A DNA stretch of 64,000 nt, from assembly GCA_022842935.1 (NCBI GenBank), contig JALHOP010000004.1, positions 248,001-312,000 of the forward strand, in the 5' to 3' direction. Positions 33,182 through 42,191 of the stretch are shown here, piece by piece (the stretch's first letter is position 1; the number at the start of each line of letters is the position of its first letter). This DNA is from Myxococcota bacterium (GTDB lineage: Bacteria; Myxococcota; XYA12-FULL-58-9; JALHOP01). The notes under the pieces were generated by a model. That model searched no databases. It saw only the letters and a program-made list of their open reading frames with translations, and was not told the DNA's origin. A program made the translations under genes and the position numbers.

Positions 33182-34273
33182 ATGCGTATCGTGGTTGCCA
33201 TGAGTGGCGGAGTCGACTCGTCGACCGTCGCGGGCCTCCTGGTGGAGGCTGGGCACGAGGTCATTGGCCTCGCAATGAAGACCCACGCCGAGGCTCCCAA
33301 GCACAACCGCGCGTGCTGCACTCCTGACGACATGCGCGACGCCCGACGTGTTGCAGATCATCTCGGCATCCCGTTCTACGTTTTGAATTACGCCGACCTT
33401 TTTCGCGACGTGGTGATCGCTCCGTTCGCCGAGGCGTATACGCAGGGACGCACGCCGAACCCTTGCATCGAGTGTAACGACAAGGTGAAGTTTCGCCCTC
33501 TCCTGGCGCGCGCGAAGCTCCTCGGCGCCGACAAGCTCGCTACGGGCCACTACGCGCGCATCGCGCCCGACACGCTGGCTCTTCGCCGCGGCGTCGACCC
33601 CAAGAAGGATCAGTCGTATTTCCTCTATCGGCTCGACCGCGAGCAGCTTGGCCAACTCGAGTTTCCTGTTGGCGGTATGCACAAGGACGAGGTCCGCGCT
33701 CATGCCGCGCGGCTTGGACTGCCGGTCGCCGAGAAGCGGGAGAGCCAGGAGATCTGCTTCGTGGGCGAGGCGGGCTACGCGGCGACGGTCGAGAGTATTG
33801 CCGGGCGCGGTGGACTCGCCGGCCAAATCGTTGGCGCCGACGGTAAATCGCTTGGTGCGCACGAGGGCGTGCACCATTTCACCTATGGCCAGCGACGGGG
33901 CTTGCGGATCGCGGCCGCCGAGCCGCTTTACGTGACGGAGATCGACGCGGCCTCGGGAACCGTACGTGTTGGTCCCCGCGAGCAGCTCGCGACCGAGACT
34001 GTGGTGGTCGAGGGTGTGCGGTGGACACAGCCTCCGCCCAGCGCGGCAGAGGTCGTTCTGGTGCAGCAGCGCTACCGGGAACCCCCCAAGGCTTGCCGCG
34101 TCGAGCCTCTGGACGCGAGCACGATTCGCCTGTGGTTCGTCGACAAGCAACCGCGTGGTGCTCCCGGGCAGGCCGCGGTCATCTATCGCGACGATACGGT
34201 GCTTGGTGGCGGCAGTATCGCAGCGGCTGTTCGCCCGTCCGCTGAAGCGGACACGATTCGAGCCACGCCGTGA
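33182..34273 (+). CDS. mnmA: tRNA-specific 2-thiouridylase MnmA
   Basis: 363 residues. VVAMSGGVDSSTVAGLL is the PP-loop that adenylates U34. NPCIECNDKVKF and SQEICFVGEA carry the two conserved catalytic cysteines. FYVLNYADLF and ATGHYARI are family segments, and the C-terminal beta-barrel (TYGQRRGLRI) is present. It thiolates the wobble uridine of Glu, Gln and Lys tRNAs using sulfur delivered by a cysteine desulfurase. The gene 21 bases upstream encodes a desulfurase-like protein without its active lysine. The stop overlaps the RNase III start (GTGA), beginning a run of four overlapping genes. Confidence 0.95.
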   Translation: MRIVVAMSGGVDSSTVAGLLVEAGHEVIGLAMKTHAEAPKHNRACCTPDDMRDARRVADHLGIPFYVLNYADLFRDVVIAPFAEAYTQGRTPNPCIECNDKVKFRPLLARAKLLGADKLATGHYARIAPDTLALRRGVDPKKDQSYFLYRLDREQLGQLEFPVGGMHKDEVRAHAARLGLPVAEKRESQEICFVGEAGYAATVESIAGRGGLAGQIVGADGKSLGAHEGVHHFTYGQRRGLRIAAAEPLYVTEIDAASGTVRVGPREQLATETVVVEGVRWTQPPPSAAEVVLVQQRYREPPKACRVEPLDASTIRLWFVDKQPRGAPGQAAVIYRDDTVLGGGSIAAAVRPSAEADTIRATP

Positions 34274-34965
34274 GCCTCGCCTTCCCCACGGCCGAGAAGC
34301 TCGAAGCTAATCTCGGTTACACGTTTCGAGACCGCGCTTTGCTTGCGCAGGCCCTCACGCACTCGACGTACGCCAACGAACATCCCAACGAAGGGCCGCC
34401 CAACGAGCGCCTCGAGTTTCTGGGTGACGCCGTGATCAATCTGCTGGCGGGGCGGTTGTTGTTCTTGCGCCTCAGCGACGAGTCTGAAGGCGAGCTGACG
34501 CGTCGGCGAGCGCAGGTCGTACGCCGCGAAGCGCTCGCGGAGATGGCTCAGAGTCTGGAACTGCCGTTGCACCTGCGCCTCGGGCACGGACAGAAGTCGA
34601 CTGGTGGCGTCACGGCGCGGGTGTTGGCCGACGCGTTCGAGGCTCTCGCCGCGGCTGTCTATCTCGATGGAGGCTATGCTGCGGTCGAGACGATCTTCAG
34701 CCGCTTGTTGGCCGACGCCATCGACCAAGCGGTCGGGCCCATCGATTTCAAAACGAAGCTCCAAGAGGAGTGCCACAAACACGGCAAGCCGGCGCCGGTT
34801 TACGAAGTGGTGGGAGTGAGCGGGCCCGACCACGCGCGAGAGTACAGCTGTCGTGTGCTCATCGATGGTGCCTGTTATGGTACGGGGAGCGCTTCGAGTA
34901 AGAAGGTCGCCGAGCAGTGCTGTGCCGAAGAGGCACTGGCCGCGCTCGAGGGAGGCCGTTCGTGA
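34270..34965 (+). CDS. rnc: ribonuclease III
   Basis: 231 residues from GTG 34270. NERLEFLGDAVINLLAGRLL is the RNase III signature with catalytic Glu and Asp residues; VLADAFEALAAAVYLDGGY has the second acidic cluster. The C-terminal dsRNA-binding domain begins at FKTKLQEECHKHGKPAP and ends with SSKKVAEQCCAEEALAAL. It cuts double-stranded RNA, including rRNA precursors. The stop overlaps the start of era (GTGA), a conserved rnc-era arrangement. Confidence 0.97.
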   Translation: MSLAFPTAEKLEANLGYTFRDRALLAQALTHSTYANEHPNEGPPNERLEFLGDAVINLLAGRLLFLRLSDESEGELTRRRAQVVRREALAEMAQSLELPLHLRLGHGQKSTGGVTARVLADAFEALAAAVYLDGGYAAVETIFSRLLADAIDQAVGPIDFKTKLQEECHKHGKPAPVYEVVGVSGPDHAREYSCRVLIDGACYGTGSASSKKVAEQCCAEEALAALEGGRS

Positions 34966-35897
34966 GCAAGCGCGTCAAGAAGAACCACAGAGCCGGCTTC
35001 GTCGCGCTGATCGGACGCCCGAACGTCGGAAAGTCGACGCTGGTCAATCGCCTCCTCGGTCAGAAGGTCAGTATCGTTACTCCGAAGCCACAGACGACGC
35101 GCACGCGCATTCAAGGCATCTTGACCTTGCCCGAAGCGCAGGTCGTGTTGGTCGATACGCCAGGGCTTGGCGGCGGCCAAGGCGCCCTGAAGACCGCCAT
35201 GCAACGCGTCGCGGGTGACGCGGCCGCGGATTCGGACGTCGCCTTGGTGCTCGTCGAGGTGCGTGGCGATACGCCCGAGATCACGGACGCCGATCACGCG
35301 GTGCTCAAAGAGGCACGCAAGTCGCGTGGTAGCATCGTTGCAGCGATCAACAAGGTCGATCTCATCAAGCGTAAGGACATCCTGTTGCCGTGGCTCGCCG
35401 CGCTCGGCCAGGAGCTTGGCGACGTGCCGTTGATTCCCATCTCCGCCCGCACCGGGGACGGTCTCGATATCCTGGTGGCCGAGTTGGTGAAGCGACTCCC
35501 GGAGAGCCCGCAGCTATTTCCGGAGGACGTCGTGACCGACCAAGCCGAGCGCGTGCTAGCCGCCGAGCTGGTGCGTGAACAACTGCTATTGCGGACCCGT
35601 GACGAGGTGCCCCACAGCGCCGCCGTGGTCATCGAACAGTTCGAAGACGAGCGCGACGCAAAGGGGCAGGGCCTTTGCCGGCTCGAGGGCCGCATCTACG
35701 TCGAGCGTGAGTCGCAGAAGGCGATCGTCGTCGGAAAGGGTGGGCACCAAATCAAAGAGGTATCCACAGCCGCGCGGAAAGCCATCGAAGAGATGCTTGG
35801 CTGCAAGGTGTTCCTGCGACTCACCGTCCACGTCGATCCCGATTGGACTGGAAACCCCAAAGGCGTGCAGCGACGCATGAGCGACCAGGGCCTATGA
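34962..35897 (+). CDS. era: GTPase Era
   Basis: 311 residues from GTG 34962, which has GGGAGG nine bases upstream and overlaps the rnc stop. Domains: a G1 GRPNVGKSTL, G3 DTPG, G4 NKVD and SA(R) at G5, then a C-terminal KH domain (KAIVVGKGGHQIKEVSTAARKAIE) and an RLTVHVDPDW ending. These are the full features of Era, which binds the 3' end of 16S rRNA and takes part in small-subunit maturation. Its stop overlaps the der start (ATGA). Confidence 0.97.
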   Translation: MSKRVKKNHRAGFVALIGRPNVGKSTLVNRLLGQKVSIVTPKPQTTRTRIQGILTLPEAQVVLVDTPGLGGGQGALKTAMQRVAGDAAADSDVALVLVEVRGDTPEITDADHAVLKEARKSRGSIVAAINKVDLIKRKDILLPWLAALGQELGDVPLIPISARTGDGLDILVAELVKRLPESPQLFPEDVVTDQAERVLAAELVREQLLLRTRDEVPHSAAVVIEQFEDERDAKGQGLCRLEGRIYVERESQKAIVVGKGGHQIKEVSTAARKAIEEMLGCKVFLRLTVHVDPDWTGNPKGVQRRMSDQGL

Positions 35898-37315
35898 GCG
35901 ACATCTCGATCCGAAGGCAGCTCCCGCTCATCGCGCTGGTCGGCAGACCCAACGTGGGCAAGTCGACGCTGTTCAACCGCCTGGTACGCAAGCGCATCGC
36001 ATTGGTCGACGACCAGCCTGGCGTCACGCGCGACCGCCTCTTCGGAGAAATCCGCTTCGACGGCAAGATCGCTCGGGTCGCCGACACCGGCGGACTCGAT
36101 GCCCAGGCTACCGATACGGTCATGATGGGAGTGCGCGGCCAGACGCGCGCGACAATCGACGAGGCCGACGTTGTGTTGCTGGTGCTCGACGCCCAGGTGG
36201 GGCTCACCGCTGCGGACCGCGAGGTCGCCGAGGTGCTGCGCAAGACCGGCAAGCTCAAGTTCGCCATCGTCAACAAGATCGATGTCGACGACCACAAGCC
36301 ACGCACCGCCGACTTCGCCGAGCTTGGCGTCGACCACATCTTTGGCGTGAGCGCCGAGCACGACCGTGGCACCGAGCCGCTGCTCGAAGCCGTCTTCGCC
36401 GTCATCGACGCGCCCAAAGAAGATGCCGTCACCGTCGATCAATCACCGATCGAGGTTACACCCGATGAGGGTGAAGACGAGTCGCCCGAGCCCTCCCGCA
36501 TCGAATGGCGAGGTGGCGCCATTCGCGTGGCCGTCATCGGGCGTCCGAACGCAGGCAAGAGCTCTCTCGTCAACCGATTGCTCGGCGAAGAACGACTCCT
36601 CGCCACCGATGTGCCTGGGACCACCCGCGACGCCATCGATGTCGCCATCGAGCATGACGGCACGCATTACGTGTTCGTAGACACCGCCGGCATGCGTCGC
36701 AAACGCTCGGTCGATGACAAGCTCGAGAAGTGGTCGGTCTCCGCGGCGGTACGCTCACTCGATAGCGCCGACGTCGCCTTGCTTTTGCTCGACAGTAGCC
36801 AGCAGCCCAGCGAGCAGGACGCCCGCATTGCGACCCTGGCGCACGAGCGCGGTAAGGGGCTCGTGATCGTCGCCAACAAGTGGGACCTACCGAAGGAAGA
36901 TGCATTCAAAAAAGACTACGACGCAGCGGTCATCCACGAAATGAAGTTCGCGACGTACGCAAGCATTTTGAAGGTGTCCGCCAAAACAGGCTGGAAAACC
37001 GACACGATCTTCCCCGCTGTGCTCGAGGCACAGCGCGAGCGGCATCGCCGCGTGACGACTGGAGAGCTCAATCGCTTCATGGCGGACGTGGTCGAGCGCA
37101 ATCCTCCGCCCATCCAGAACAGCCGTCGACCGCGCATCTACTTCGCTTCGCAACCACTCGTCCGCCCGCCAACGTTCATCTTCACCACCTCGAAGCCTGA
37201 CGACATCCATTTCTCGTATCAGCGCTTCCTGCAGAACCAGCTGCGCGAGCGCTACGGTTTTCATGGGACGCCGGTGTGGCTGAAGTTTCGCCGGAGCCGC
37301 AAAGAGCAGCGCTGA
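35894..37315 (+). CDS. der: GTPase Der (EngA)
   Basis: 473 residues from ATG 35894. Two tandem G domains are visible: GRPNVGKSTLFNRL with DTGG and NKID, and after an acidic linker (about 175-205) GRPNAGKSSLVNRLL with DTAG and NKWD. A C-terminal KH-like domain follows (RPRIYFASQPLVRPPTFIFT, QLRERYGFHGTPVWLKFR). Der is required for 50S assembly. It closes the mnmA-rnc-era-der operon and faces a minus-strand gene ten bases away. Confidence 0.97.
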   Translation: MSDISIRRQLPLIALVGRPNVGKSTLFNRLVRKRIALVDDQPGVTRDRLFGEIRFDGKIARVADTGGLDAQATDTVMMGVRGQTRATIDEADVVLLVLDAQVGLTAADREVAEVLRKTGKLKFAIVNKIDVDDHKPRTADFAELGVDHIFGVSAEHDRGTEPLLEAVFAVIDAPKEDAVTVDQSPIEVTPDEGEDESPEPSRIEWRGGAIRVAVIGRPNAGKSSLVNRLLGEERLLATDVPGTTRDAIDVAIEHDGTHYVFVDTAGMRRKRSVDDKLEKWSVSAAVRSLDSADVALLLLDSSQQPSEQDARIATLAHERGKGLVIVANKWDLPKEDAFKKDYDAAVIHEMKFATYASILKVSAKTGWKTDTIFPAVLEAQRERHRRVTTGELNRFMADVVERNPPPIQNSRRPRIYFASQPLVRPPTFIFTTSKPDDIHFSYQRFLQNQLRERYGFHGTPVWLKFRRSRKEQR

Positions 37316-37324
37316 GGCCTGAGC

Positions 37325-38449
37325 TCAATCGCTGATGCATGGCGAGCGTCGCCTGCGCCTCAGGAAGAGCGCGGCGACGCCGACTACGAGGGTCGAATCC
37401 TTGGCTGCTGCTGCGCAACCGCCAGCTTCGGACTGCGCTGGCTCAGCCATCGCATCGAGGTTGGCCAGTGAGTCGTCGATCCCGGCAGGGTCCTTGCCCT
37501 CGTCGGTGGGCTCGAGCACCTGCGTGTCTCTGACCACGGCGTCGGGCGCGTTTGCGTCGAAGCTCGGGCTGTGATCTTCGGTGGCGGGTTGTTCTTCTGT
37601 CGGGCGGTTGCAGCTGTAGGTGGTGCTCTTGATCTCGTCGGCGTCGAGGATGCCGTCGATCACATGACCGACCCGGCGCAGAGCACCGTCTTCGGTCGAG
37701 ACGTAGTACCAAACACTGGCGTCGGTTCGGTCGTTGCCGACATCGAGACGCAGACCACCCGCAGCGCATGCCGATGAAGGTGCCGGGCCGAGCTGGAGGA
37801 TGAACATACTTGCGGGCGTCCGGTCGGTGCGGAGAATGGCCGCGACGTCGGTCGGGAGTGGGGAAGCGAACACGTTGGTGAGCTCGCCAGCGTCGCTGTA
37901 GTGCGCAACGTGGCGGCCGCTCGCCAAGTAGACCCCATCGCCACTACTCGCGTGGACACCATCGATGATGCGGTCGTTGCTGATGAAGCGCACCGCGTCG
38001 GTCGCGTCGATGTCCACGCTAACCAGGCGGTCGCCACACGCAATATAGAGGACGCGATTCGACACAGCGAGGCCACCGTGGGGTGGCGCGACGCGGCCTT
38101 CGCAGCCGCCCCTCGTCACATCGACCTCCCGAAGGAGATCACCTGTCGTCGCCTCATAAACGCGCGGGTTGGGCGAGCCGCGTTGGTTGACGTAGAGCTT
38201 GCCTGCGTCGAACGCGATGCCGGAGACACCCTCGTCAACAGCAAAGAGGGTCGTGACGACACCGTCGGGGTCAATGCGGCGCACGAGCTCGTCGTTAGGT
38301 GAGCTCACGTAGACGTCGCCTGTTGCGCTGTCGCGCGCGACGGCGCTCTCGTAAACGATGACGTTGCCCTCGCTGTCGGTTGCGATTGCCTGAGGTGAAG
38401 TGAAGGTCGCGAGGACCTTGATGGTGTTGATTAGCGCCGCAGGACCCAT
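37325..38449 (-). CDS. beta-propeller-like surface protein with MYXO-CTERM-like sorting tail
   Basis: 374 residues if ATG 38449 is used; the start is uncertain because a signal peptide is not evident and a plausible N-terminus sits in another frame just upstream (MFRLGATLAGVAG, 38492). Repeats such as FTSPQAIATDSEGNVIV, GIAFDAGKLYVNQRG and GGLAVSNRVLYIACGDRLV resemble NHL/SMP-30-type propeller blades. After an acidic linker (DEGKDPAGIDDSLANLD) the C-terminus has GGCAAAA, a hydrophobic helix (TLVVGVAALFL) and RRRRR, the layout of MYXO-CTERM sorting signals, which anchor proteins at the myxobacterial surface. It is the last gene of the sigma-factor-led group. A frameshift at the 5' end cannot be excluded. 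Confidence 0.78.
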   Translation of the reverse strand: MGPAALINTIKVLATFTSPQAIATDSEGNVIVYESAVARDSATGDVYVSSPNDELVRRIDPDGVVTTLFAVDEGVSGIAFDAGKLYVNQRGSPNPRVYEATTGDLLREVDVTRGGCEGRVAPPHGGLAVSNRVLYIACGDRLVSVDIDATDAVRFISNDRIIDGVHASSGDGVYLASGRHVAHYSDAGELTNVFASPLPTDVAAILRTDRTPASMFILQLGPAPSSACAAGGLRLDVGNDRTDASVWYYVSTEDGALRRVGHVIDGILDADEIKSTTYSCNRPTEEQPATEDHSPSFDANAPDAVVRDTQVLEPTDEGKDPAGIDDSLANLDAMAEPAQSEAGGCAAAAKDSTLVVGVAALFLRRRRRSPCISD

Positions 38450-38577
38450 GCTTGCCAGCGACTCCAGCAAGCGTTGCGCCAAGACGAAACAACGCGTCCT
38501 TGCGAAGTGCCTGCGCCGATCGAGAACAGGTATGCCGAACCCCTGCGCACGCGGGACCCGGAGCGCGTGTGGGACTT

Positions 38578-39762
38578 CTAGGGAAGCGGGATAGCTGTCG
38601 GCAGTCTGCGATTTTCGGCGTCGCCGAGCCCCAGCTGACCGTCGCTGTTCACGCCTGCCGCAAAGACCGTCGTGTCCGTCGCGATGGCGATGGTGTGAAG
38701 ACGGCCCAATATGATCTCGCGAAAGCGCATCGGGCTCGCGACGTTGCTCACGGTGAGGACATCGTTTGGGCTCGAGCCGAGGCCGAGCTGACCCTCGAAG
38801 TTGCGACCCCAGCAGGCGAGCGTACCACCGTCGTCGATGGCGCAGGTGTGGAGGACCGCCACTGCGACCTTCGCCCATAGCCGTGCTCCGCCGACGCGGA
38901 CGGGCACACCCGGCTCGAGCCTATCGCCTTGGCCAAGCTGTCCATCGTCGTTGTCGCCCCAACACCAGAGCTCGCCCGCAACGCCCGGCTCGCCGCCGCG
39001 CAATCCGCAGGACGTCGCGATGGTCGCGTCCACCCACCACCAGTTGGTGAACGCACCGACCTGGGTCAGGGCGCCTAGCTGCGCCGTCGGGTTCTCGCTC
39101 GCTTGGCGCTCCGTGTTGCGGCCTGAACAGTAGAGGGCGCCGTTGTTTGCGATAGCGCACATGTGACCCTGGCCAACGCCGACCTCTCGCCACCCGCCAC
39201 CAGCGATGGCTGGGATTTCGACTGGACGCGCTTGGTTTTCGAAGAGCACGGGTCGGGCAAGACCATTTTCTTCGTTGTAGCCCCAGCAATGGAGCTCGTC
39301 GTTCGTGAGAATGGCGCACGCGGTTTCGTGGCGGACCGCCAGCCGTCGTACCGGAAGCGGCAGCGCCACCTCCGTCGGCGTCACGCGCGCTTCGAAGTCA
39401 CCGACGCCGAGCTGGCCATCGTTGTTCGCTCCCCAGCAGTAGACTCGCGCGGTTTGGTCGACCGCGCACGCATGCGAGTCTCCCGCGTGAGCGGACACCC
39501 AGGTGCGCGAGTCGTCGACGAGCACGAACGCGAGTGTGTCGGGGTTGTCAGGCCCGAGCTGTCCGGTGTCGTTCAAGCCTGTTCCGTAGATGGCCCCGTC
39601 GCGAACGACGAGCGTTTGGTAAGCGCCAGCCGATGCGAACGTGGCTGTGAGCGAGCGCTGTGAAGGCTCGTTGTTGTCGGCGCGCAAGGCGACGAACTCG
39701 GAACGTCCGCAGCCGGTCAGTAAAACGACCAAAGCCACGCCGCGGTGAGCAACAGCTCCCAT
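38578..39762 (-). CDS. RCC1-repeat lipoprotein
   Basis: 394 residues from ATG 39762. ALVVLLTGCGRSEF gives a lipoprotein signal with lipobox LTGC. At least six RCC1/alpha-tubulin-suppressor-type blades are seen, with recurring HACAVDQTARVYCWGANNDGQLG, HTCAIDDGGTLACWGRNFEGQLG and similar units. The paired cysteines and CWG/GQLG motifs are typical of bacterial secreted RCC1 proteins in myxobacteria. It probably forms a seven-bladed propeller in the envelope; the ligand is unknown. Its first 46 bases overlap the end of the preceding gene, so it belongs to the same operon. Confidence 0.9.
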   Translation of the reverse strand: MGAVAHRGVALVVLLTGCGRSEFVALRADNNEPSQRSLTATFASAGAYQTLVVRDGAIYGTGLNDTGQLGPDNPDTLAFVLVDDSRTWVSAHAGDSHACAVDQTARVYCWGANNDGQLGVGDFEARVTPTEVALPLPVRRLAVRHETACAILTNDELHCWGYNEENGLARPVLFENQARPVEIPAIAGGGWREVGVGQGHMCAIANNGALYCSGRNTERQASENPTAQLGALTQVGAFTNWWWVDATIATSCGLRGGEPGVAGELWCWGDNDDGQLGQGDRLEPGVPVRVGGARLWAKVAVAVLHTCAIDDGGTLACWGRNFEGQLGLGSSPNDVLTVSNVASPMRFREIILGRLHTIAIATDTTVFAAGVNSDGQLGLGDAENRRLPTAIPLP

Positions 39763-40661
39763 TCGGCAAGTCCTCCGAGAGGCCGTCCGGCCTCGGTACG
39801 CGCGGTCAGAGCCTGCAGCGGCCGTCCGGCGCCCAGGCGTAGTGCCAAAGTTTGGCTCTTGGTGATACGTGCTTCGAGATCGAGCAACGCACGCGCCGTC
39901 AGAACACCGCGGGTCACCGTCGCTCCAGAGGAGCCTTCCTCGGGACGGCCCGCGCCCTGCGCCAGAGCGGGCGCTATGGCGACCCCCGCTGCGAGCGCGA
40001 GCCGCTCGCCGCGGGCGACGACGGCATGCACCGACAGCTGCACGTCGAGAACGCGATAGCGTACGCGTCCCTCTTCGACTGCTTCGCTTTCGAGTTGTCG
40101 AGCCGCGAGCGCTACCCCGAGCCGCAGGCGGTCGATGATTTCGCGATCGGCGCGGAGACCGACGCCGATTCCGATACGGGTGTTCTGGTAAGCGACGGCC
40201 TGGGCTTCGGCGCCGAGCCGCAGAAATGGACGGGACGCGACGGGCGCGGGCGCGGCTATCGCTGGTGCGTGCTCTGCGGGCTGGTTCGGATCGGTGACGA
40301 TGAGGACCAGCTCTTCAACGGCCACCGCGAGGGTGAGGCCAGCTGCTTTGCCGTCGCGGCGTTCTGGCTCGAGGACGCGCCGCGCCTGACGGCCATGATA
40401 GCGGGCGAGTACGTCGAGTGAGCCGTCATCGAGCTCATCGATGAGAATGACATTCGTGGGGTCGGCGTCGATACATAGCGCGTAGCCTCGCGACACCAGA
40501 CCGATCCCAAGCTGGTTGACGAGCTCGCCGCGCGTCACATTGCCAAGGCTCGGTGCCTCGACCCGCAGGGCGAAGCTGCGTGCATCGCAGGAGGAGAGGA
40601 CGACGTTCGATGGCGCTACCGTAGCCGTAACGAGCGCGTGCAGCGCCAGGGCGTGGATCAC
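39717..40661 (-). CDS. envelope protein with C-terminal barrel-like half
   Basis: 314 residues. MIHALALHALVTATVAPSNV is a weak signal-like segment. The middle (NQLGIGLVSRGYALCID, LTLAVAVEELVLIVT) looks soluble. From about residue 150 strands alternate (RPFLRLGAEAQAVAYQNTRIGIGVGL, RLRLGVALAARQL, LLLTAAWLWSFY) and the protein ends in Tyr, which suggests a beta-barrel inserted by the Bam machine. The start lies in an ATGA overlap with the TPR-like gene upstream. Function unknown; operon context suggests a cell-envelope response. Confidence 0.72.
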   Translation of the reverse strand: MIHALALHALVTATVAPSNVVLSSCDARSFALRVEAPSLGNVTRGELVNQLGIGLVSRGYALCIDADPTNVILIDELDDGSLDVLARYHGRQARRVLEPERRDGKAAGLTLAVAVEELVLIVTDPNQPAEHAPAIAAPAPVASRPFLRLGAEAQAVAYQNTRIGIGVGLRADREIIDRLRLGVALAARQLESEAVEEGRVRYRVLDVQLSVHAVVARGERLALAAGVAIAPALAQGAGRPEEGSSGATVTRGVLTARALLDLEARITKSQTLALRLGAGRPLQALTARTEAGRPLGGLAEWELLLTAAWLWSFY

Positions 40662-41626
40662 GGCGCCTCACTGCAGGCACGCTGAACGCGCGGCGCATGG
40701 ACGCTGTTCGGGTAGTCACGAAGAAACTCGCGCTGGGCGGTCGCGCAACGTGGGCGCTTCAACGTTCCAAGCAGCTGAACCACGCGCGCGCGCGCGTCTT
40801 CACGCACCGACCCCTGGGCGGACAGCTCGACGGCGCGCTCGGCCCAGCGCAACGCTTTGGTGGGCTGCTCGAGATGGTCTGCCAGGATGCGAGCGGCTTC
40901 GATAGCGGCAATGCCGGCGCGCTCGTCGTGAGGGTGCTTGGAGACGAATCGCTCGTAGTGCGCGAGAGCGTTGCCGAAGTCGCCGCGCGCGCGGGCTGCG
41001 CTACCGGCGGCAAAAGTATCGCTACCGTCGTCAGCGCCCTTCGCGCTGTCCACGGACGTATCGTCGTCACTGCGCGTCTTTGGGCTCATGCCGGCAAACG
41101 GAGAATAGCCGCGACCGCTACCCCTTGCATCATCGCTTACCGCCCTGGCGCCCCCATTGCTTGCTGCCGGCCCACCCGCGCCGCCAGCGCTCTTGCCTGC
41201 TGGGGCCCGGGCCTGGCTCTTCGGCCGTCCCGTGGACGTCGCGTCGTCGCGTCGCGCTCCACGTGCCGTGCCATCCTCGGGCCCGTCGCCGTTTGCGGCT
41301 GGCACCACAGGGCTCAAGCTGCCCGAGCCCGATGGCCCCTCGGACGGCGCTGCCGGGGTGGAGGTCGATGGCTCGTGCGTGGTCGTCGTCGCCTCCGCGC
41401 GCGCCGGCTCGTGACGGGCGCGCTCGACACGGTTGCGCTCGCGCAGTTCACGAACGAGGACGGTAGCCCCTGCGGTGACTCCGACGAAGAGCACCGAGGC
41501 GGCAAGGATCCACGCCAAGCGCCATTGCCCGGCGCCGCCCGTCTCGAGCCCCGCCTTGATCGCGCTCCAGCCTGCGTCGACCTCTTGGCGCGTCGGCGGC
41601 GCGATGGGCAGCGGGCGCCTACTCAT
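40658..41626 (-). CDS. single-pass membrane protein with TPR-like domain, probable anti-sigma partner
   Basis: 322 residues. A short cytoplasmic part (residues 1-33) precedes one membrane helix (LAWILAASVLFVGVTAGATVLV). A long Pro/Thr/Ser/Asp-rich linker follows, then a C-terminal helical repeat domain (FAAGSAARARGDFGNALAHYERFVSKHP, AAIEAARILADHL, ALRWAERAVEL, AQREFLRDYP). The layout matches FecR/anti-sigma-like proteins encoded right after an ECF sigma factor in myxobacteria. Its start overlaps the sigma gene by eight bases. No zinc-type anti-sigma motif (HxxxCxxC) is seen, so regulation of the sigma factor is an inference. Confidence 0.75.
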   Translation of the reverse strand: MSRRPLPIAPPTRQEVDAGWSAIKAGLETGGAGQWRLAWILAASVLFVGVTAGATVLVRELRERNRVERARHEPARAEATTTTHEPSTSTPAAPSEGPSGSGSLSPVVPAANGDGPEDGTARGARRDDATSTGRPKSQARAPAGKSAGGAGGPAASNGGARAVSDDARGSGRGYSPFAGMSPKTRSDDDTSVDSAKGADDGSDTFAAGSAARARGDFGNALAHYERFVSKHPHDERAGIAAIEAARILADHLEQPTKALRWAERAVELSAQGSVREDARARVVQLLGTLKRPRCATAQREFLRDYPNSVHAPRVQRACSEAP

Positions 41627-42185
41627 CGCTGGCTCCGCGGCCGAGGTTCCTCAGATGCTTTTCGACACGAGCGGCCTTGCGCTTCACGGTGGCGAGCGAA
41701 ACGTTCATCAACTCGGCGATGTCCTCGTTGCGGTACTGCTCGACCACCCGAAGCAAATAGATGGTGCGATCGGGCTCGCGTACGCCCTCGAGCCATCGCT
41801 GAAGCCGTACGAAGCTCGCGCGCTCTTCGGGCGAGGCTTCGCTGCTCGCGAGCTCTTCGATGTCGACGTTGCGATTGGCTGGCCGCTCCCGGCGTCGCAT
41901 GCTCAGCGTCTCGCGTACCACGATCTTGCGGAGCCACGGCGCGAAGGCGGCCGGGTCGCGCAACTTTCCTAGCTTGCGGAATGCGACGATGAAGCCGTTC
42001 TGCACCGCGTCCCAACCGAGGTCGCGCTCGCCCAGGAGGCGTACCGCCAGAGCGAACACGTGCGGCACGTGACGGCGGTAGAGCGCTTCCTGCGCCCAGG
42101 CGTGCCCGGTCATCGCGGCGCCCACGAGCGCGGCATCGGACGGCGACTCGCCCCCCGGCCTGTTGCTCGGCGGCGTTCCGTTCAC
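41619..42185 (-). CDS. ECF-type RNA polymerase sigma factor
   Basis: 188 residues from GTG 42185. Region 2 contains HAWAQEALYRRHVPHVFALAVRLLGERDLGWDAVQNGFIVAFRKL, with the expected DAVQ(N/E) helix. Region 4 is EPDRTIYLLRVVEQYRNEDIAELMNVSLATVKRKAARVEKHLR, a clear helix-turn-helix. It directs RNA polymerase to a small regulon, very likely including its own operon: TPR/anti-sigma-like, barrel, RCC1 lipoprotein and MYXO-CTERM protein genes follow with overlaps. I saw no clear target promoter sequence. Confidence 0.93.
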   Translation of the reverse strand: MNGTPPSNRPGGESPSDAALVGAAMTGHAWAQEALYRRHVPHVFALAVRLLGERDLGWDAVQNGFIVAFRKLGKLRDPAAFAPWLRKIVVRETLSMRRRERPANRNVDIEELASSEASPEERASFVRLQRWLEGVREPDRTIYLLRVVEQYRNEDIAELMNVSLATVKRKAARVEKHLRNLGRGASDE

Positions 42186-42191
42186 GTGTCC

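Noticed and set aside
31628-34150. Two long minus-strand frames (390 and 418 codons) opposite the NifS-like and mnmA genes
   Set aside because: Both are shadows of strongly conserved sense proteins.
40697-41992. 431-codon plus-strand frame opposite the anti-sigma-like and sigma genes
   Set aside because: Arg/Ala/Gly-rich with no signature; the minus-strand sigma factor and partner are clearly the coding ones.
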